A stretch of DNA of 64,000 nt. Origin: Myxococcales bacterium 68-20. Lineage in GTDB: Bacteria; Myxococcota_A; Polyangia; Polyangiales; Polyangiaceae. The notes beneath the pieces are model-generated. The model was not told the origin of the DNA and ran no database searches. It saw only the letters and a program-made list of their open reading frames with translations. The number at the start of each line of letters is the position of its first letter. Within the stretch, counting starts at the first letter, position 1. The DNA lies in NCBI GenBank assembly GCA_001899635.1, contig MKVQ01000048.1, positions 186,001 through 250,000 of the forward strand, read 5' to 3'. Positions 44,635-53,416 of the stretch are shown piece by piece. The translations under genes were made by a program, and so were the position numbers.

Positions 44635-45603
44635 ATGTCATACCTCCGCATGCTTCCGCTCCGCGCTTCGTCGCTCCTCCTCGCGTCCGTCCTCTTCGGA
44701 GCGTCGCTCCCGGTCGTGAGCGGCTGCGGCGCCGAGCCGACGGACGAAGAGATCGGGGAGGACGAAGGCGAGCTCGGCTCGAGCCCGAAGTCGGCAGGCC
44801 TCGCGCCCGGCAGCCTCGAAGAGGAAGGCGTGCTCCTCCTGGTCAACGATCGGAGCGTCACCGTCGACCTCCTCCGAGCACGCACGAAGGTCACCGCGGC
44901 CGTCGCCAAGTCGATCGTGGCTTACCGGACCGACGCCGCGGGAGCTCCCCGTTGGTTCGGGACGATCGACCAGATCGACGCGCTGCCTTCAACCGGCAAG
45001 GTGACCTTCCAGCGCCTCATCGCCGACGCGAAGCAGAGCGGCTACGTCGAGGCCTCGGGCTTCGACGCGCCGACGCAGGCGCGCCTCGCGTATCCCGACA
45101 ACCTCGGTCGTCCGCCGACGTCGGCGGACATCACCGTCGAGGCCGGGTTCGACGGCAAGTCGCCCTCCGAAGTCGGCACCATCGTTCGCGGACGGCTGAC
45201 GAACACGGTCGACTCGAGCAACGAGCGATTCGTCACGCAGACCATCGCCGATACTCACAAGGCGTTCACGGTCGCCGTCGGCAACATGTTCGCGCAGGGC
45301 TCGCCGCACGTGAGGTTCGCCAGCGCGCTCGGCGCCGAGTCACTCACGATGCTCGGCACGATGTCGGCGCTGAAGCCGACGATCCTCGTCGCCGTGAAGG
45401 ACGGCCGGACGACCTACTACGCGCGGGGCGCGAGCGGCACGTACGAGGCGATCGAGACGCCCCGGTATCCGATCATCATGCGCGCGCGCATCCAGCTCGG
45501 CACGGAGACGAAGCCGCAGGGCGTCCGCCTCTTCTACCCCGCCTGGTCGGCCAAGGTCCTCACGGGACCGACGACGACGATCTACGAGGGCGGCGACACC
45601 TGA
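44635..45603 (+). CDS. Lipoprotein with helix-hairpin-helix-like segment, hypothetical
   Basis: 322 residues from ATG 44635. Signal with lipobox VVSGC (Cys31) and an acidic linker (DEEIGEDEGEL). Residues about 60-130 read LLLVNDRSVTVDLLRARTKVTAAVAKSI and TIDQIDALPSTGKVTFQRLI, a ComEA/T2SS-K style helix-hairpin-helix pattern often seen in myxobacterial lipoproteins. The rest is a beta-rich domain (DGRTTYYARGASGTYEAIE). Tandem with the previous lipoprotein gene. Confidence 0.72.
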   Translation: MSYLRMLPLRASSLLLASVLFGASLPVVSGCGAEPTDEEIGEDEGELGSSPKSAGLAPGSLEEEGVLLLVNDRSVTVDLLRARTKVTAAVAKSIVAYRTDAAGAPRWFGTIDQIDALPSTGKVTFQRLIADAKQSGYVEASGFDAPTQARLAYPDNLGRPPTSADITVEAGFDGKSPSEVGTIVRGRLTNTVDSSNERFVTQTIADTHKAFTVAVGNMFAQGSPHVRFASALGAESLTMLGTMSALKPTILVAVKDGRTTYYARGASGTYEAIETPRYPIIMRARIQLGTETKPQGVRLFYPAWSAKVLTGPTTTIYEGGDT

Positions 45604-45630
45604 CGGCTTCGCTCGCCCCGGCGAGTAAGA

Positions 45631-45651
45631 GCGCTGAGGTGCTCTCAGCGC
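45631..45651. terminator. Hairpin terminator overlapping the transpeptidase stop codon
   Basis: GCGCTGAG / CTCAGCGC with a five-base loop. The right arm contains the TGA (minus strand) of the L,D-transpeptidase gene, and the left arm lies 27 bases past the convergent lipoprotein stop. Confidence 0.55.
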
Positions 45652-47081
45652 ACGCGGACGACGGCGCCCTGCTCGCTCTTCGTCGGCAGCGCCGCCGTCC
45701 AGCCGGCGGGAAGGTGCGGCGACGTGAAGGCGAAGAGCCACCGCGCGTCGAGCGGGGCGAGGTTCACGCAGCCGTGGCTACGGACACGCCCGAAGTCGCG
45801 ATGCCAGAACGCGGCGTGGAAGCCGATCGCCTTGTCGAAGAACTGGACCCACGGGACGTCCTCGATCGCGTAGTGCCGATCGACGTCGTCCTTGTCGAGG
45901 TTGTCCATCTTCGTCGTGAAGACCTTCACCCAGATCCGGAACGTCCCGGTGCGGGTGGCGAATTCGGAGCCCGGCGTGCCCTTCCCCGTCGAGACGAGCG
46001 TCGCGAACACGGGTCGTTTTCCGGAATACGCGACGACCGTCTGTGAAGCGAGGTCGACGTCGATCCAGCGCTCGCCGTCGGTGACGACCTCGGGCGGCGG
46101 CGCCGAGAGCCGAGGCCGCGCGAGATCTCGCGCGCGCATCCACGCCGCGGGCTCCGTGTCCGAGGACACACGGACCATCACGCCGCCCTTGCTCGCCTTC
46201 TCTTCGAAGACGCGCAGCTTCTCGAAGCGGACGCGGGTGCCGCTCGACTTGTCCGCCTTCTCGGACGCGAAGGTCTGCGCCTTGTCCGCTACGACCCACG
46301 CGATGTCGAGCGGCGGCTCGACGCTTCCCTGCCCCTGACCGAGCAGCTCGCCGTGGAACAGGTTCGGGCGCACCGGGACGAGCTCGCGCATGGCGACCCA
46401 GCGCCCCTTCTTCGTTCGCCCCCATCGCTCGCCGTGCGCGGTCTTCTCCTCGAGGATCGCGACGGCGAAGCCCGGCTCGAGATCCTGATCCGGCGCGTCG
46501 TCGAGCGCGCTCGCGAGGTTTGCGAATCCGTATGCACCGTCGCGGCCCGCGAAGAAGTAGCGGTACGGCAGCCCGTCGTCGGTCGTGGAGACGGGATCGA
46601 TCGGCGGGAGCACCGTCCGGGCGCCGGGTCGCGAGGGACGCGCGTGATCCTCGTTCGCCGCGCCTTCGTTCCCGGACGTGACCCAGGGCCGGGTGCCAAG
46701 CAGCGGCGAGCTCGGTGCGTCCTCGCTGAAGTCCGCGACGTCGGAGCACATCCACGCGTGCGGGCCGACGTTGAGCCAGCGTCCCATGCAACCGCTCGCG
46801 CGGCGCGTGGCGAAGAGAGGAAGGCGCGCCCCCGGCTGCGCGCTCCCGCGCCGGAGCTCGAGCTTCCCCGGCTCGGCGTAGATCGCCGACTCCGGCCTGT
46901 TCGGCGTGACCGAGCGCGCCCAGATCGGGAGCGGTACGTCGCCCCGATCGGTCCACGGCGGGAGCGCGTCGCTCGCGAAGAGCGGCGTGACGAACATCGA
47001 TCCGAGCGCCATCGCGGCGAGCGAGAGCGCCGCGGCTCCGATCCGATGACGACGCTTCCCGCGCGACCCGAGGCCCGACAT
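45645..47081 (-). CDS. YkuD-type L,D-transpeptidase with SH3-like N-terminal region
   Basis: 478 residues from ATG 47081, whose A is the last base of the upstream kinase stop (TGATG). Signal/anchor segment at about residues 12-36. Residues about 55-330 contain SH3b-like strands (WARSVTPNRP, RWLNVGPHAWMC, ERWGRTKKGRWVAMREL) that probably bind peptidoglycan. The catalytic YkuD domain occupies about 338-475, with His422, His427 and the active-site SHGCVN motif (Ser435-His436-Gly437-Cys438). It would make 3-3 cross-links or attach proteins to peptidoglycan in the periplasm. Genetic coupling to a histidine kinase is uncommon. Confidence 0.92.
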   Translation of the reverse strand: MSGLGSRGKRRHRIGAAALSLAAMALGSMFVTPLFASDALPPWTDRGDVPLPIWARSVTPNRPESAIYAEPGKLELRRGSAQPGARLPLFATRRASGCMGRWLNVGPHAWMCSDVADFSEDAPSSPLLGTRPWVTSGNEGAANEDHARPSRPGARTVLPPIDPVSTTDDGLPYRYFFAGRDGAYGFANLASALDDAPDQDLEPGFAVAILEEKTAHGERWGRTKKGRWVAMRELVPVRPNLFHGELLGQGQGSVEPPLDIAWVVADKAQTFASEKADKSSGTRVRFEKLRVFEEKASKGGVMVRVSSDTEPAAWMRARDLARPRLSAPPPEVVTDGERWIDVDLASQTVVAYSGKRPVFATLVSTGKGTPGSEFATRTGTFRIWVKVFTTKMDNLDKDDVDRHYAIEDVPWVQFFDKAIGFHAAFWHRDFGRVRSHGCVNLAPLDARWLFAFTSPHLPAGWTAALPTKSEQGAVVRVR

Positions 47082-49012
47082 CACTTCTCGTCGGCGGCGT
47101 GTTGCGGGAGACGAAGCGTGAAGGTCGCTCCCTTCGAGGTCGACTTCACGGTGATCGTGCCGCCATGCTCCTCGGCGATGCGCCTCGTGATCGCGAGCCC
47201 GAGCCCCGTGCCGCCCTTCTTGCCGCTCGTGACGAAGGACTGGAAGAGTCGGTGCTCGATCTCCTTCGGGATGCCGGGCCCGGTATCGGAGAACGTGATG
47301 ACGATCGCGGCGTCGGCGTTGCGCGTCGCCTTCGCGCGGCTCACCTTGATCGTGAACTTGCCGCCCTTGTCGGCCATGGCCTCCGCGGCGTTGCGCGCGA
47401 GGTTGTGCACGATGCGGAGGATCTTGCCCTCGTCGAAGCGTGCGGTGCCCTTGTCCCGGAGGTCGATCACGAGCTCCACGCCGACGCGCGCGAGCTGCGT
47501 CTGGAGCTGCTCCTTCACGTCGCCGAAGAACTTCGAGAGGTAGACCTTGCGGACGAGCAGGTTGCGCTCGCCGCGCGCGAACTCGAGGATGTCGCGCTGC
47601 ATCGCACCGATGTGATGGAACTGCTTCAGCGCGAGCTCCGCGTACTCCTCGCGGAGCTCCCGCTTGTCGGCAGCCTGCATCATCTGCACGTAGCCGCTGA
47701 TCACCGTGAGCGGCGTCTTGATGTCGTGGATGACGCCGGAGAGAAGCCGACCGATCGACGTCAGCCGCTCCTCTCGCTCACGCGACTCGCGCGACATCTG
47801 AAGGCGGATCGCGGTCGAGGCGTTCGCCGCGATGAGGAGGAGGAGCGCGCGGTCCTCTTCGGTGAACTCCTCGTCGCGCATCGCGTTGCCGAGGCGGGGT
47901 GTCGAGCCGGGGAGCTTGCGCTTGTTGAACAGCGCGATCGCCCCCATCGCATCGCCGTCCTCGCCTTCGAGCGGCACCGCGATGCACGCCCGGGTGGGCT
48001 CGCCGAGGAGATCGTCGAGGTACGGGTCGTGGTTCGGATGCGAAGGAGCGTCGTTGGTGAAGATGACCTCCGCACCTTCGATGGCGGCGCCGGTCAGCCC
48101 GCTCCCGGTCCTGACGGCGTGGGGATGAAGCACGTCGCTCCCCTGGAACATCAGGTAGAGCTGGCCGTTCACGCCGCCGAAGCCCTTCATCGCGAAGGCG
48201 CCGGCATAGGCCTCGCTCGTCCGGAGCGCCTCGCTGAGGACGCCGGTGAAGAGCTCCTCGAGCGACGTCGCCCGGCCCATCGCGCTCTCGAGGTCGAACA
48301 GGAGCTTGAGATCGCGGACGCGATGCTCGAGCTGTTCCTTGATCTCGAGCAGCTCGGTGTTCTTCTGCGTGACGGAGAGGAAGAGACGCGAGTTGTCGAT
48401 CGCGATCGCCGCCTGCGTGGAGAGCGCGGCGAGGATGATCGCGTCGTGATCGCTGAAGGGCCCGGTCTTCTTGTTGAGGACCTGGATGACGCCGATCGTC
48501 CGCCCGAGGTGGTTCTTCATCGGGACGGCGAGGACCGACCGCGTCCGGTAGCCCGAGGTGAGGTCGAGCTCGGCGTTGAAGCGCGGGTCGTTGTACGGGT
48601 CGTTGACGAGAAGCGTCTTGCTCGTCCGCGCGACGTGCCCGGCGATGCCCTGGCCCATCTTGAGGCGGATCTGGCGGACCTCGTCGCCCTGGACGATCCG
48701 CGACACGAGCTCGTTCGTCCGGTCGTCGAGGAGGTAGAGGGTGGCGCGGTCCGCCTCGACGGCGTCGTTGATCTTCTCGAGGATGAGCTCGAGGAGCTGC
48801 TCCAGATCGAGGGTGGTCCCGAGGGCAAGGCCGACCTCTCGGAGCGCGACGCCGATCCGACGCTCGCGGGCGAGCTCCTCGTCGAGGTCCTTCAGCTTCT
48901 GCTCGAGCATGCCGACGCGCACATCCCCCTCGCGGGGGCTGGACCGCCTCGGAGGCGGCCAAGCAGCCTCTCCGCTGGCAGGCGGGGTCGCGCGCGTCGA
49001 TTTGAGAGCCAC
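47081..49012 (-). CDS. Soluble sensor histidine kinase with two GAF domains
   Basis: 643 residues. Order: a coiled coil (about 33-60); GAF1 (about 65-208, ending QVLNKKTGPFSDHDAIILAAL); a coiled coil (210-240); GAF2 (about 250-405); HisKA with phosphoacceptor His429 (SGVIHDIKTPLTVISGYV); then HATPase with N-box HNLARNAAEAM, G1 FSDTGPGIP, F-box LFQSF and G2 GGTGLGLAITRR. No transmembrane helix, so it senses a cytoplasmic ligand or state. No response regulator is encoded beside it. Translation passes directly (TGATG) to an L,D-transpeptidase. Confidence 0.93.
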   Translation of the reverse strand: MALKSTRATPPASGEAAWPPPRRSSPREGDVRVGMLEQKLKDLDEELARERRIGVALREVGLALGTTLDLEQLLELILEKINDAVEADRATLYLLDDRTNELVSRIVQGDEVRQIRLKMGQGIAGHVARTSKTLLVNDPYNDPRFNAELDLTSGYRTRSVLAVPMKNHLGRTIGVIQVLNKKTGPFSDHDAIILAALSTQAAIAIDNSRLFLSVTQKNTELLEIKEQLEHRVRDLKLLFDLESAMGRATSLEELFTGVLSEALRTSEAYAGAFAMKGFGGVNGQLYLMFQGSDVLHPHAVRTGSGLTGAAIEGAEVIFTNDAPSHPNHDPYLDDLLGEPTRACIAVPLEGEDGDAMGAIALFNKRKLPGSTPRLGNAMRDEEFTEEDRALLLLIAANASTAIRLQMSRESREREERLTSIGRLLSGVIHDIKTPLTVISGYVQMMQAADKRELREEYAELALKQFHHIGAMQRDILEFARGERNLLVRKVYLSKFFGDVKEQLQTQLARVGVELVIDLRDKGTARFDEGKILRIVHNLARNAAEAMADKGGKFTIKVSRAKATRNADAAIVITFSDTGPGIPKEIEHRLFQSFVTSGKKGGTGLGLAITRRIAEEHGGTITVKSTSKGATFTLRLPQHAADEK

Positions 49013-49287
49013 GTTCGAAGTCTAAACGGACTTTCCGCCGTTCGGACCCCTCTTCGAGCTTCGCGAGGTCGACATCCCCCTCGCCCTCCCGCCGAGCGGC
49101 ACCCGGCGGCGGGCTTGCGGCGGGCGGGCGGCGGCTGGAGGGACGGCCGAGCGTTCTTCGCTTGCATTTTCTAAGCGGCCGGGATGCTCGGACAGTGCCG
49201 CAGCGCATCGGAAAAGTGCTATGCCGGGACCGCTTTATCTCTGCCCCACCGGAACCACGTCAGGGACCAGGTCGACCAGGCGATCCG

Positions 49288-50007
49288 ATGCCCAGAACAC
49301 TCATCGTCACCCCCACGTACAACGAGAAAGACAACCTGCCGCGCTTCATCGACGCGGTGCGTTCGGCGTGGTCCGACGCGGATCTCATGGTCGTCGACGA
49401 CAACTCGCCCGACGGCACGGGCGCGATCGCGGACGCGATCGCGGCCAAGGACGACCACGTGAAGGTGATGCATCGGCCCGGCAAGCTCGGGCTCGGCACC
49501 GCCTACACGCAGGCCTTCAAGCAAGGTCTGGCCGAGGGCTACGACCGCTTCTTCGAGATGGACGCCGACCTCTCGCACGACGTGAAGTACCTGCCGGACT
49601 TCATCGCCGCGCTCGATGAGGGCGCCGACGTCGTCATCGGCTCGCGCAACATCCCCGGCGGCGGCGTCGAGGGCTGGGGTCTCGGGCGGCACTTCATCTC
49701 GAAGGGCGGCTCGCTCTACTCCAGGACGATCCTCGGCCTCGGCGTGAAGGACCTCACGAGCGGCTACAAGGCGTTCACGAAGCGCGCCCTCGAGGCGATC
49801 GACATCGATTCGGTCCACTCGAACGGCTACTCGTTCCAGATCGAGATGACCTACCGTGCGCTCCGCAAGGGGATGCGCGTGAAGGAGGTCCCGATCGTGT
49901 TCGTCGATCGGACCGCCGGGCGCTCGAAGATGAGCCGCCGGATCTTCGTCGAGGCGATCGGCGTCGTCTGGAAGCTCCGCGCCGAAGCGCTCGTCGGCAA
50001 GATCTGA
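49288..50007 (+). CDS. Polyprenol-phosphate mannosyltransferase-like GT2 glycosyltransferase (DPM1-like)
   Basis: 239 residues from ATG 49288. GT-A fold with PTYNEKDNLPRFIDAV, LMVVDDNSPDGTGAIAD and the metal-binding DADLSHD near residue 93. Other family positions are GSRNIPGGGVEGWGLGRHFISKGG and DLTSGYKAFTKRALEAI. It transfers a sugar, probably mannose, from the GDP form to a polyprenyl phosphate at the inner membrane. Short form without C-terminal transmembrane helices. Divergent from the GAF kinase, with about 275 bases between. Confidence 0.92.
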   Translation: MPRTLIVTPTYNEKDNLPRFIDAVRSAWSDADLMVVDDNSPDGTGAIADAIAAKDDHVKVMHRPGKLGLGTAYTQAFKQGLAEGYDRFFEMDADLSHDVKYLPDFIAALDEGADVVIGSRNIPGGGVEGWGLGRHFISKGGSLYSRTILGLGVKDLTSGYKAFTKRALEAIDIDSVHSNGYSFQIEMTYRALRKGMRVKEVPIVFVDRTAGRSKMSRRIFVEAIGVVWKLRAEALVGKI

Positions 50008-50037
50008 CGCTCGCGCGAGCCGCACGAACGACGCGAA

Positions 50038-50068
50038 GCCGTCGACCTGCTGGGCTCAGGTCGACGGC
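50038..50068. terminator. Hairpin terminator, perfect 12-bp stem, overlapping the SUMF1-gene stop
   Basis: GCCGTCGACCTG / CAGGTCGACGGC with a seven-base loop. The stop codon of the minus-strand gene (50056-50058) lies at the loop/right-arm border. The hairpin begins 31 bases past the convergent glycosyltransferase stop. Confidence 0.75.
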
Positions 50069-51447
50069 GGGTCGCTCGGCCCGTCGTCCTCGATCGCGGG
50101 CGACGGCTCGACCTCCGGCAACACGCCCGGCGGCTCCAGCGACGACGGCATCGACGTGCTCGCGCTTGCGGGCTCGGCGTTCGCGACGTCGACCGATCCC
50201 GACGGCTGCGGATCGCGCTGCGCCGAGGGCTCGGTGGGTCGAAGCACCGGGGTGAGCGGAAGGTCCGAAGAGGCGCCGCGCTTTCGACGCGCGAGGACCC
50301 ACGCGACGACGGCGCCCGCCGCGGCGACGGGCGCGACGACGAGGGACCAGCCGCTCCCATCCGCCGAGGGTCGTCCGGAGCCCACCGACGGCGCGGACGC
50401 TGCCCCGGCATCGAGCTCGACCGCAGCCGGCGGAGGAGAAGGAATGCTCGAGCCCGCAAGGCCGACGGGCGCGGCGAGCGCGAAGTCGTTCGTCGGCATC
50501 GCCGCTGCGCCCGGTGCGAGGGCATCGTCGTCATCGACCGCGACGCGGAACCCGTTGTCGGCGTTGCGGCTGCCGGGAGGATTGCGATGGCGAGCCGCGC
50601 TGCGTCCCCGCTTCGGGTCGCGGAGCCAGGAGCCGCCGCGCAGCACGCGCCGCTCGGGCTCGGTCCCGACGCGCGTGGTGTTCTCGGGATCGATCGTGTC
50701 GCTCTCCGAGTACGGCGCGTAGATGTCACGGCACCACTCGAAGACGTTGCCGCTCATGTCGAAGAGCCCGAACGCGTTCGGCCGCTTCTGAGCGACCGGA
50801 TGGGTCGTGCTGGTCGCGTTCGGCTTGAACCAACCGAGCGCGAGCGCCTCGTCCCCCGAGGTCGCCCCGTACCAGGGCGTCGTGGTCCCCGCGCGCGCGG
50901 CATACTCCCACTCTGCCTCGGTGGGCAGGCGCACCCGACGACCGGTCTTGCGCGAGGCCCACGCGACGAACGCGTTCGCGTCTCCGAACGTGACGAGCAC
51001 CACCGGATCGTCGTCCCTCTGCGGAAAGCCGGGACTGCGCCAGGTGAAGTCCTTTTTCTGGACGAGGGCCTTGCCGTCCCATCCGAAGCCGCCGTTCTGT
51101 CCCTTCTCCGCCTCGGTGACGAACCGCGTCTCGGTGACGAAGCGCGAGAACTGCGCACGCGTGACGGGCACCTTCCCGAGCCAGAACGAGCGCGAGATGG
51201 TGACGTTGCGCGGAGTCTCGTTCGACTCGCGTCCCGGCTCCGTGGTGGGAGATCCCTGACTGAAGGTCCCGTTCGGGATGCGTCGGAGATCGAGCAAGCC
51301 CCCGCCGAGATCGAGCGCGAGATCGTCCTCCGGGGCGGCGCGAGCAACGGCCGGCGAGACGACGACGAGAAGGCCGAGGCAAGCACCGACACACCGTCCA
51401 ACCGTCCGCCGGCTTCGACACACGGCTCGTCGTTCACGACGCGGCAT
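50056..51447 (-). CDS. Membrane-anchored SUMF1/FGE-sulfatase-domain protein
   Basis: 463 residues from ATG 51447. Signal peptide at about 14-38 (VGACLGLLVVVSPAVARA). SUMF1 domain at about 55-310: LRRIPNGTFSQGSP, KVPVTRAQFSRFV, RLPTEAEWEYAARAGTTTPWYG, FDMSGNVFEWCRDIYAPYS, RRVLRGGSW and RNADNGFRV. A transmembrane helix follows near 360-380 (WSLVVAPVAAAGAVVAWVLA) and an acidic Pro/Ser tail. True formylglycine-generating enzymes need two Cys in the late part of the domain. I see only the EWC cysteine, so oxidase activity is doubtful and a binding or ergothioneine-like role is possible. Confidence 0.88.
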   Translation of the reverse strand: MPRRERRAVCRSRRTVGRCVGACLGLLVVVSPAVARAAPEDDLALDLGGGLLDLRRIPNGTFSQGSPTTEPGRESNETPRNVTISRSFWLGKVPVTRAQFSRFVTETRFVTEAEKGQNGGFGWDGKALVQKKDFTWRSPGFPQRDDDPVVLVTFGDANAFVAWASRKTGRRVRLPTEAEWEYAARAGTTTPWYGATSGDEALALGWFKPNATSTTHPVAQKRPNAFGLFDMSGNVFEWCRDIYAPYSESDTIDPENTTRVGTEPERRVLRGGSWLRDPKRGRSAARHRNPPGSRNADNGFRVAVDDDDALAPGAAAMPTNDFALAAPVGLAGSSIPSPPPAAVELDAGAASAPSVGSGRPSADGSGWSLVVAPVAAAGAVVAWVLARRKRGASSDLPLTPVLRPTEPSAQRDPQPSGSVDVANAEPASASTSMPSSLEPPGVLPEVEPSPAIEDDGPSDPPST

Positions 51448-51532
51448 GACGTCTTCTATAGCAGCGAACGCCGCGGCCCGAGCCAGCACGGCGGACTATT
51501 GGCCCCCTACGGAAGCGGTCTATGCTGCGCTC

Positions 51533-52003
51533 ATGAGCAAGGGCAAGAAACTCTCTCTCGAGGAACACGCCGACAAGATCCGCGAAGAGCTCAAGGTCCC
51601 GCGTCAGGACGAGCTGTTCAAGGTGGCGATCGAGGCGGGCTACCTCACGGCACGCGCCGACGGCGGTGTCGACGACACCGAGCTCGAAGTGCTCGTGAAG
51701 GCGGTCGAGCTCCTGAGCCAGGGGCTCGTGCTCGAGTGGGAGACGGAGAGCCTCCTCGACGAGTGCAAGAAGCTCGCTGACGACGAGGGCCTCGACGGAC
51801 GCGCGGCGAAGGTCGGCTCCGCGCTCAAGGAGCTCGGTCAGGCCGAGGCGGGTCTCTTCGTCGCGGCGCTCGTCGCACGCGCGACGAAGGGCGTCGAGAA
51901 GTCGGAGGCGGAGCTGCTCAAGGCGATCGGCAAGAGCGCCGGCATCGGGAACGACAAGATCCGCGACATCGTGAAGCGCGCGACCTCGCTCACGGGAGAG
52001 TGA
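51533..52003 (+). CDS. TerB-like protein
   Basis: 156 residues, all helical and acidic. The core resembles TerB/DUF533-type proteins: FKVAIEAGYLTARADGGVDDTELEVL (an Asp-rich metal-binding turn), then LFVAALVARATKGVEKSEAELLKAIG with a second acidic turn. TerB proteins bind calcium and sit at the membrane-associated stress complex; no ter operon partner is present here. ATG at 51533, divergent from the SUMF1 gene by 85 bases. Confidence 0.78.
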   Translation: MSKGKKLSLEEHADKIREELKVPRQDELFKVAIEAGYLTARADGGVDDTELEVLVKAVELLSQGLVLEWETESLLDECKKLADDEGLDGRAAKVGSALKELGQAEAGLFVAALVARATKGVEKSEAELLKAIGKSAGIGNDKIRDIVKRATSLTGE

Positions 52004-52102
52004 CGGCGGAACGAAGCATCGCCTCTCGCCACGAGCATGAAGCGCGTGAGCGCGGTCGCATGCGCGAAGCGCGAAGGGGGCGCCCGGTCGATGCGCTCCG
52101 AG

Positions 52103-53035
52103 CTACCTCGGCTCCCTCTTCTCCGGAGCCCGCTTCTTCGCGGGCTCCTTGCCCTTCGCCTTCTTCCCTTCCTCTCTCTTGGGAAGCTCGGTGTGACCGC
52201 TCCCTCGTGAGGCCTCGAGGATGATCTCGACGCGCCGGTTGTTGGCGCGTCCCTCCGGGGTCGTGTTCTCCGCGACGGGCAGCGTCTCGCCCATGCCTTC
52301 GCTGCGAATGCGATCGTCGTCGATCCCTTCGCGGACGAGATAGAGCCGCACGGCGTTCGCGCGCGCATCGCTGAGCCGCTCGTTCGACTCGGGGCTGCCC
52401 TGGGTGTCGGTATGCCCGACGACGAGCAGGGACCGCTTGTCGTCCTTGAGCGCGCGGGCGACCTCCGAGAGGCGCTCCTTCGCGGAGGGAAGCAGCTCGC
52501 TCTTCCCACTCGGGAAGAGGACGCTCCCCGAGATCGTGAGGATGAGGCCCTTGTCGGACTTCCGTGCGTGGACGCCCTCGATCTCCTTGACCTTCGCCTC
52601 GGCTGCCTCGCGTGCCTGGCGCTGCGCCTCCGCCTCCGCCTGCGCGATCGAGAGCGCCCCCTTCGCGCGCTCGAGCTGCTCGCGAGAGGCGGCAACCTGC
52701 ATGTCGCGGAAGCGCTGGAAGTCGACGACCGCGACGCGCTTCGCCTCGATGGCACGCGCCGTCTCGGCTTTCGCCTGCGCGGTGACCGCCTTGCGATGTG
52801 CGATGTAGGCGAGGTTCTTCGCCTTGTCGATCTCGCCGTCGCTGAAGGCACGCTCGGCATCGTCGAGCGCCTGCCGAGCCTCGAAGAGATCGCCGGGAGC
52901 CATCGGCGCCGCGGGGTTGGTCAGAGCTTGCTGATAGGCGACGCGCGCGTCGACGAGCTGATTGGGAGGACGAGTCGGACCGCACGCGCCGACGAGGGCG
53001 GCGATGGCGGCGATGGCTACGAGTGTCCGCTTCAT
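52103..53035 (-). CDS. OmpA-family lipoprotein with DUF4398-like N-terminal region
   Basis: 310 residues. ATG at 53035 overlaps the stop of the upstream gene (ATGA). Lipobox LVGAC (Cys18). Residues about 25-150 are long helices of the DUF4398 kind (QLVDARVAYQQALTNP, ALDDAERAFSDGEIDKAKN). The OmpA C-terminal peptidoglycan-binding domain spans about 165-280 (LFPSGKSELLPSAKERL, VVGHTDTQGSPESNERLSDARA, GRANNRRVEIILEAS). A basic Lys/Glu/Pro tail ends the protein. It would tether the outer membrane to peptidoglycan. Last gene of a three-gene operon. Confidence 0.92.
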   Translation of the reverse strand: MKRTLVAIAAIAALVGACGPTRPPNQLVDARVAYQQALTNPAAPMAPGDLFEARQALDDAERAFSDGEIDKAKNLAYIAHRKAVTAQAKAETARAIEAKRVAVVDFQRFRDMQVAASREQLERAKGALSIAQAEAEAQRQAREAAEAKVKEIEGVHARKSDKGLILTISGSVLFPSGKSELLPSAKERLSEVARALKDDKRSLLVVGHTDTQGSPESNERLSDARANAVRLYLVREGIDDDRIRSEGMGETLPVAENTTPEGRANNRRVEIILEASRGSGHTELPKREEGKKAKGKEPAKKRAPEKREPR

Positions 53036-53403
53036 GACCCGGATCCCCCCTGCTGGATGAGCGCCATCGCCTGCCGGATGGCTTCGATCGTTTGCTGCGC
53101 GTCGGCCTTGGCGGCCTGCACGTTGCCGAGGGCGAGCGCCGCCTCGGCATCGGCCTCGGCCCGCATGAGGACCCAGCGTGCATCCTTGTTCTCGCCCTCG
53201 ATCAGGAGCCTCTTGCCGTAGGTCAGCTGCTCCTTCGCGAGCTGCAGGTGCGAAAGTGCCTTCGGATCGGTGACCGTCGCGGCCATCGCGTCGGCCTCTC
53301 GCACCCGCTGCTGGGCGCGGGTCAGCTTGTCGGCGGGGATCGGGGTCGTCGCACCGCAGCCGACGACCGCCAAAGCGGTGACCGCGATCATCATCGTCTT
53401 CAT
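53032..53403 (-). CDS. DUF4398 lipoprotein
   Basis: 123 residues from ATG 53403, with GAGGAGG eight bases upstream. Lipobox AVVGC (Cys16). The mature part is helical: PADKLTRAQQRVREADAMAA, DPKALSHLQLAKEQLTYGKR and MRAEADAEAALALGNVQAAK. The same helical domain precedes the OmpA part of the next gene, so the two proteins may pair in the periplasm. Stop overlaps the next start. Confidence 0.85.
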   Translation of the reverse strand: MKTMMIAVTALAVVGCGATTPIPADKLTRAQQRVREADAMAATVTDPKALSHLQLAKEQLTYGKRLLIEGENKDARWVLMRAEADAEAALALGNVQAAKADAQQTIEAIRQAMALIQQGGSGS

Positions 53404-53416
53404 GCCGCAACCCTCC

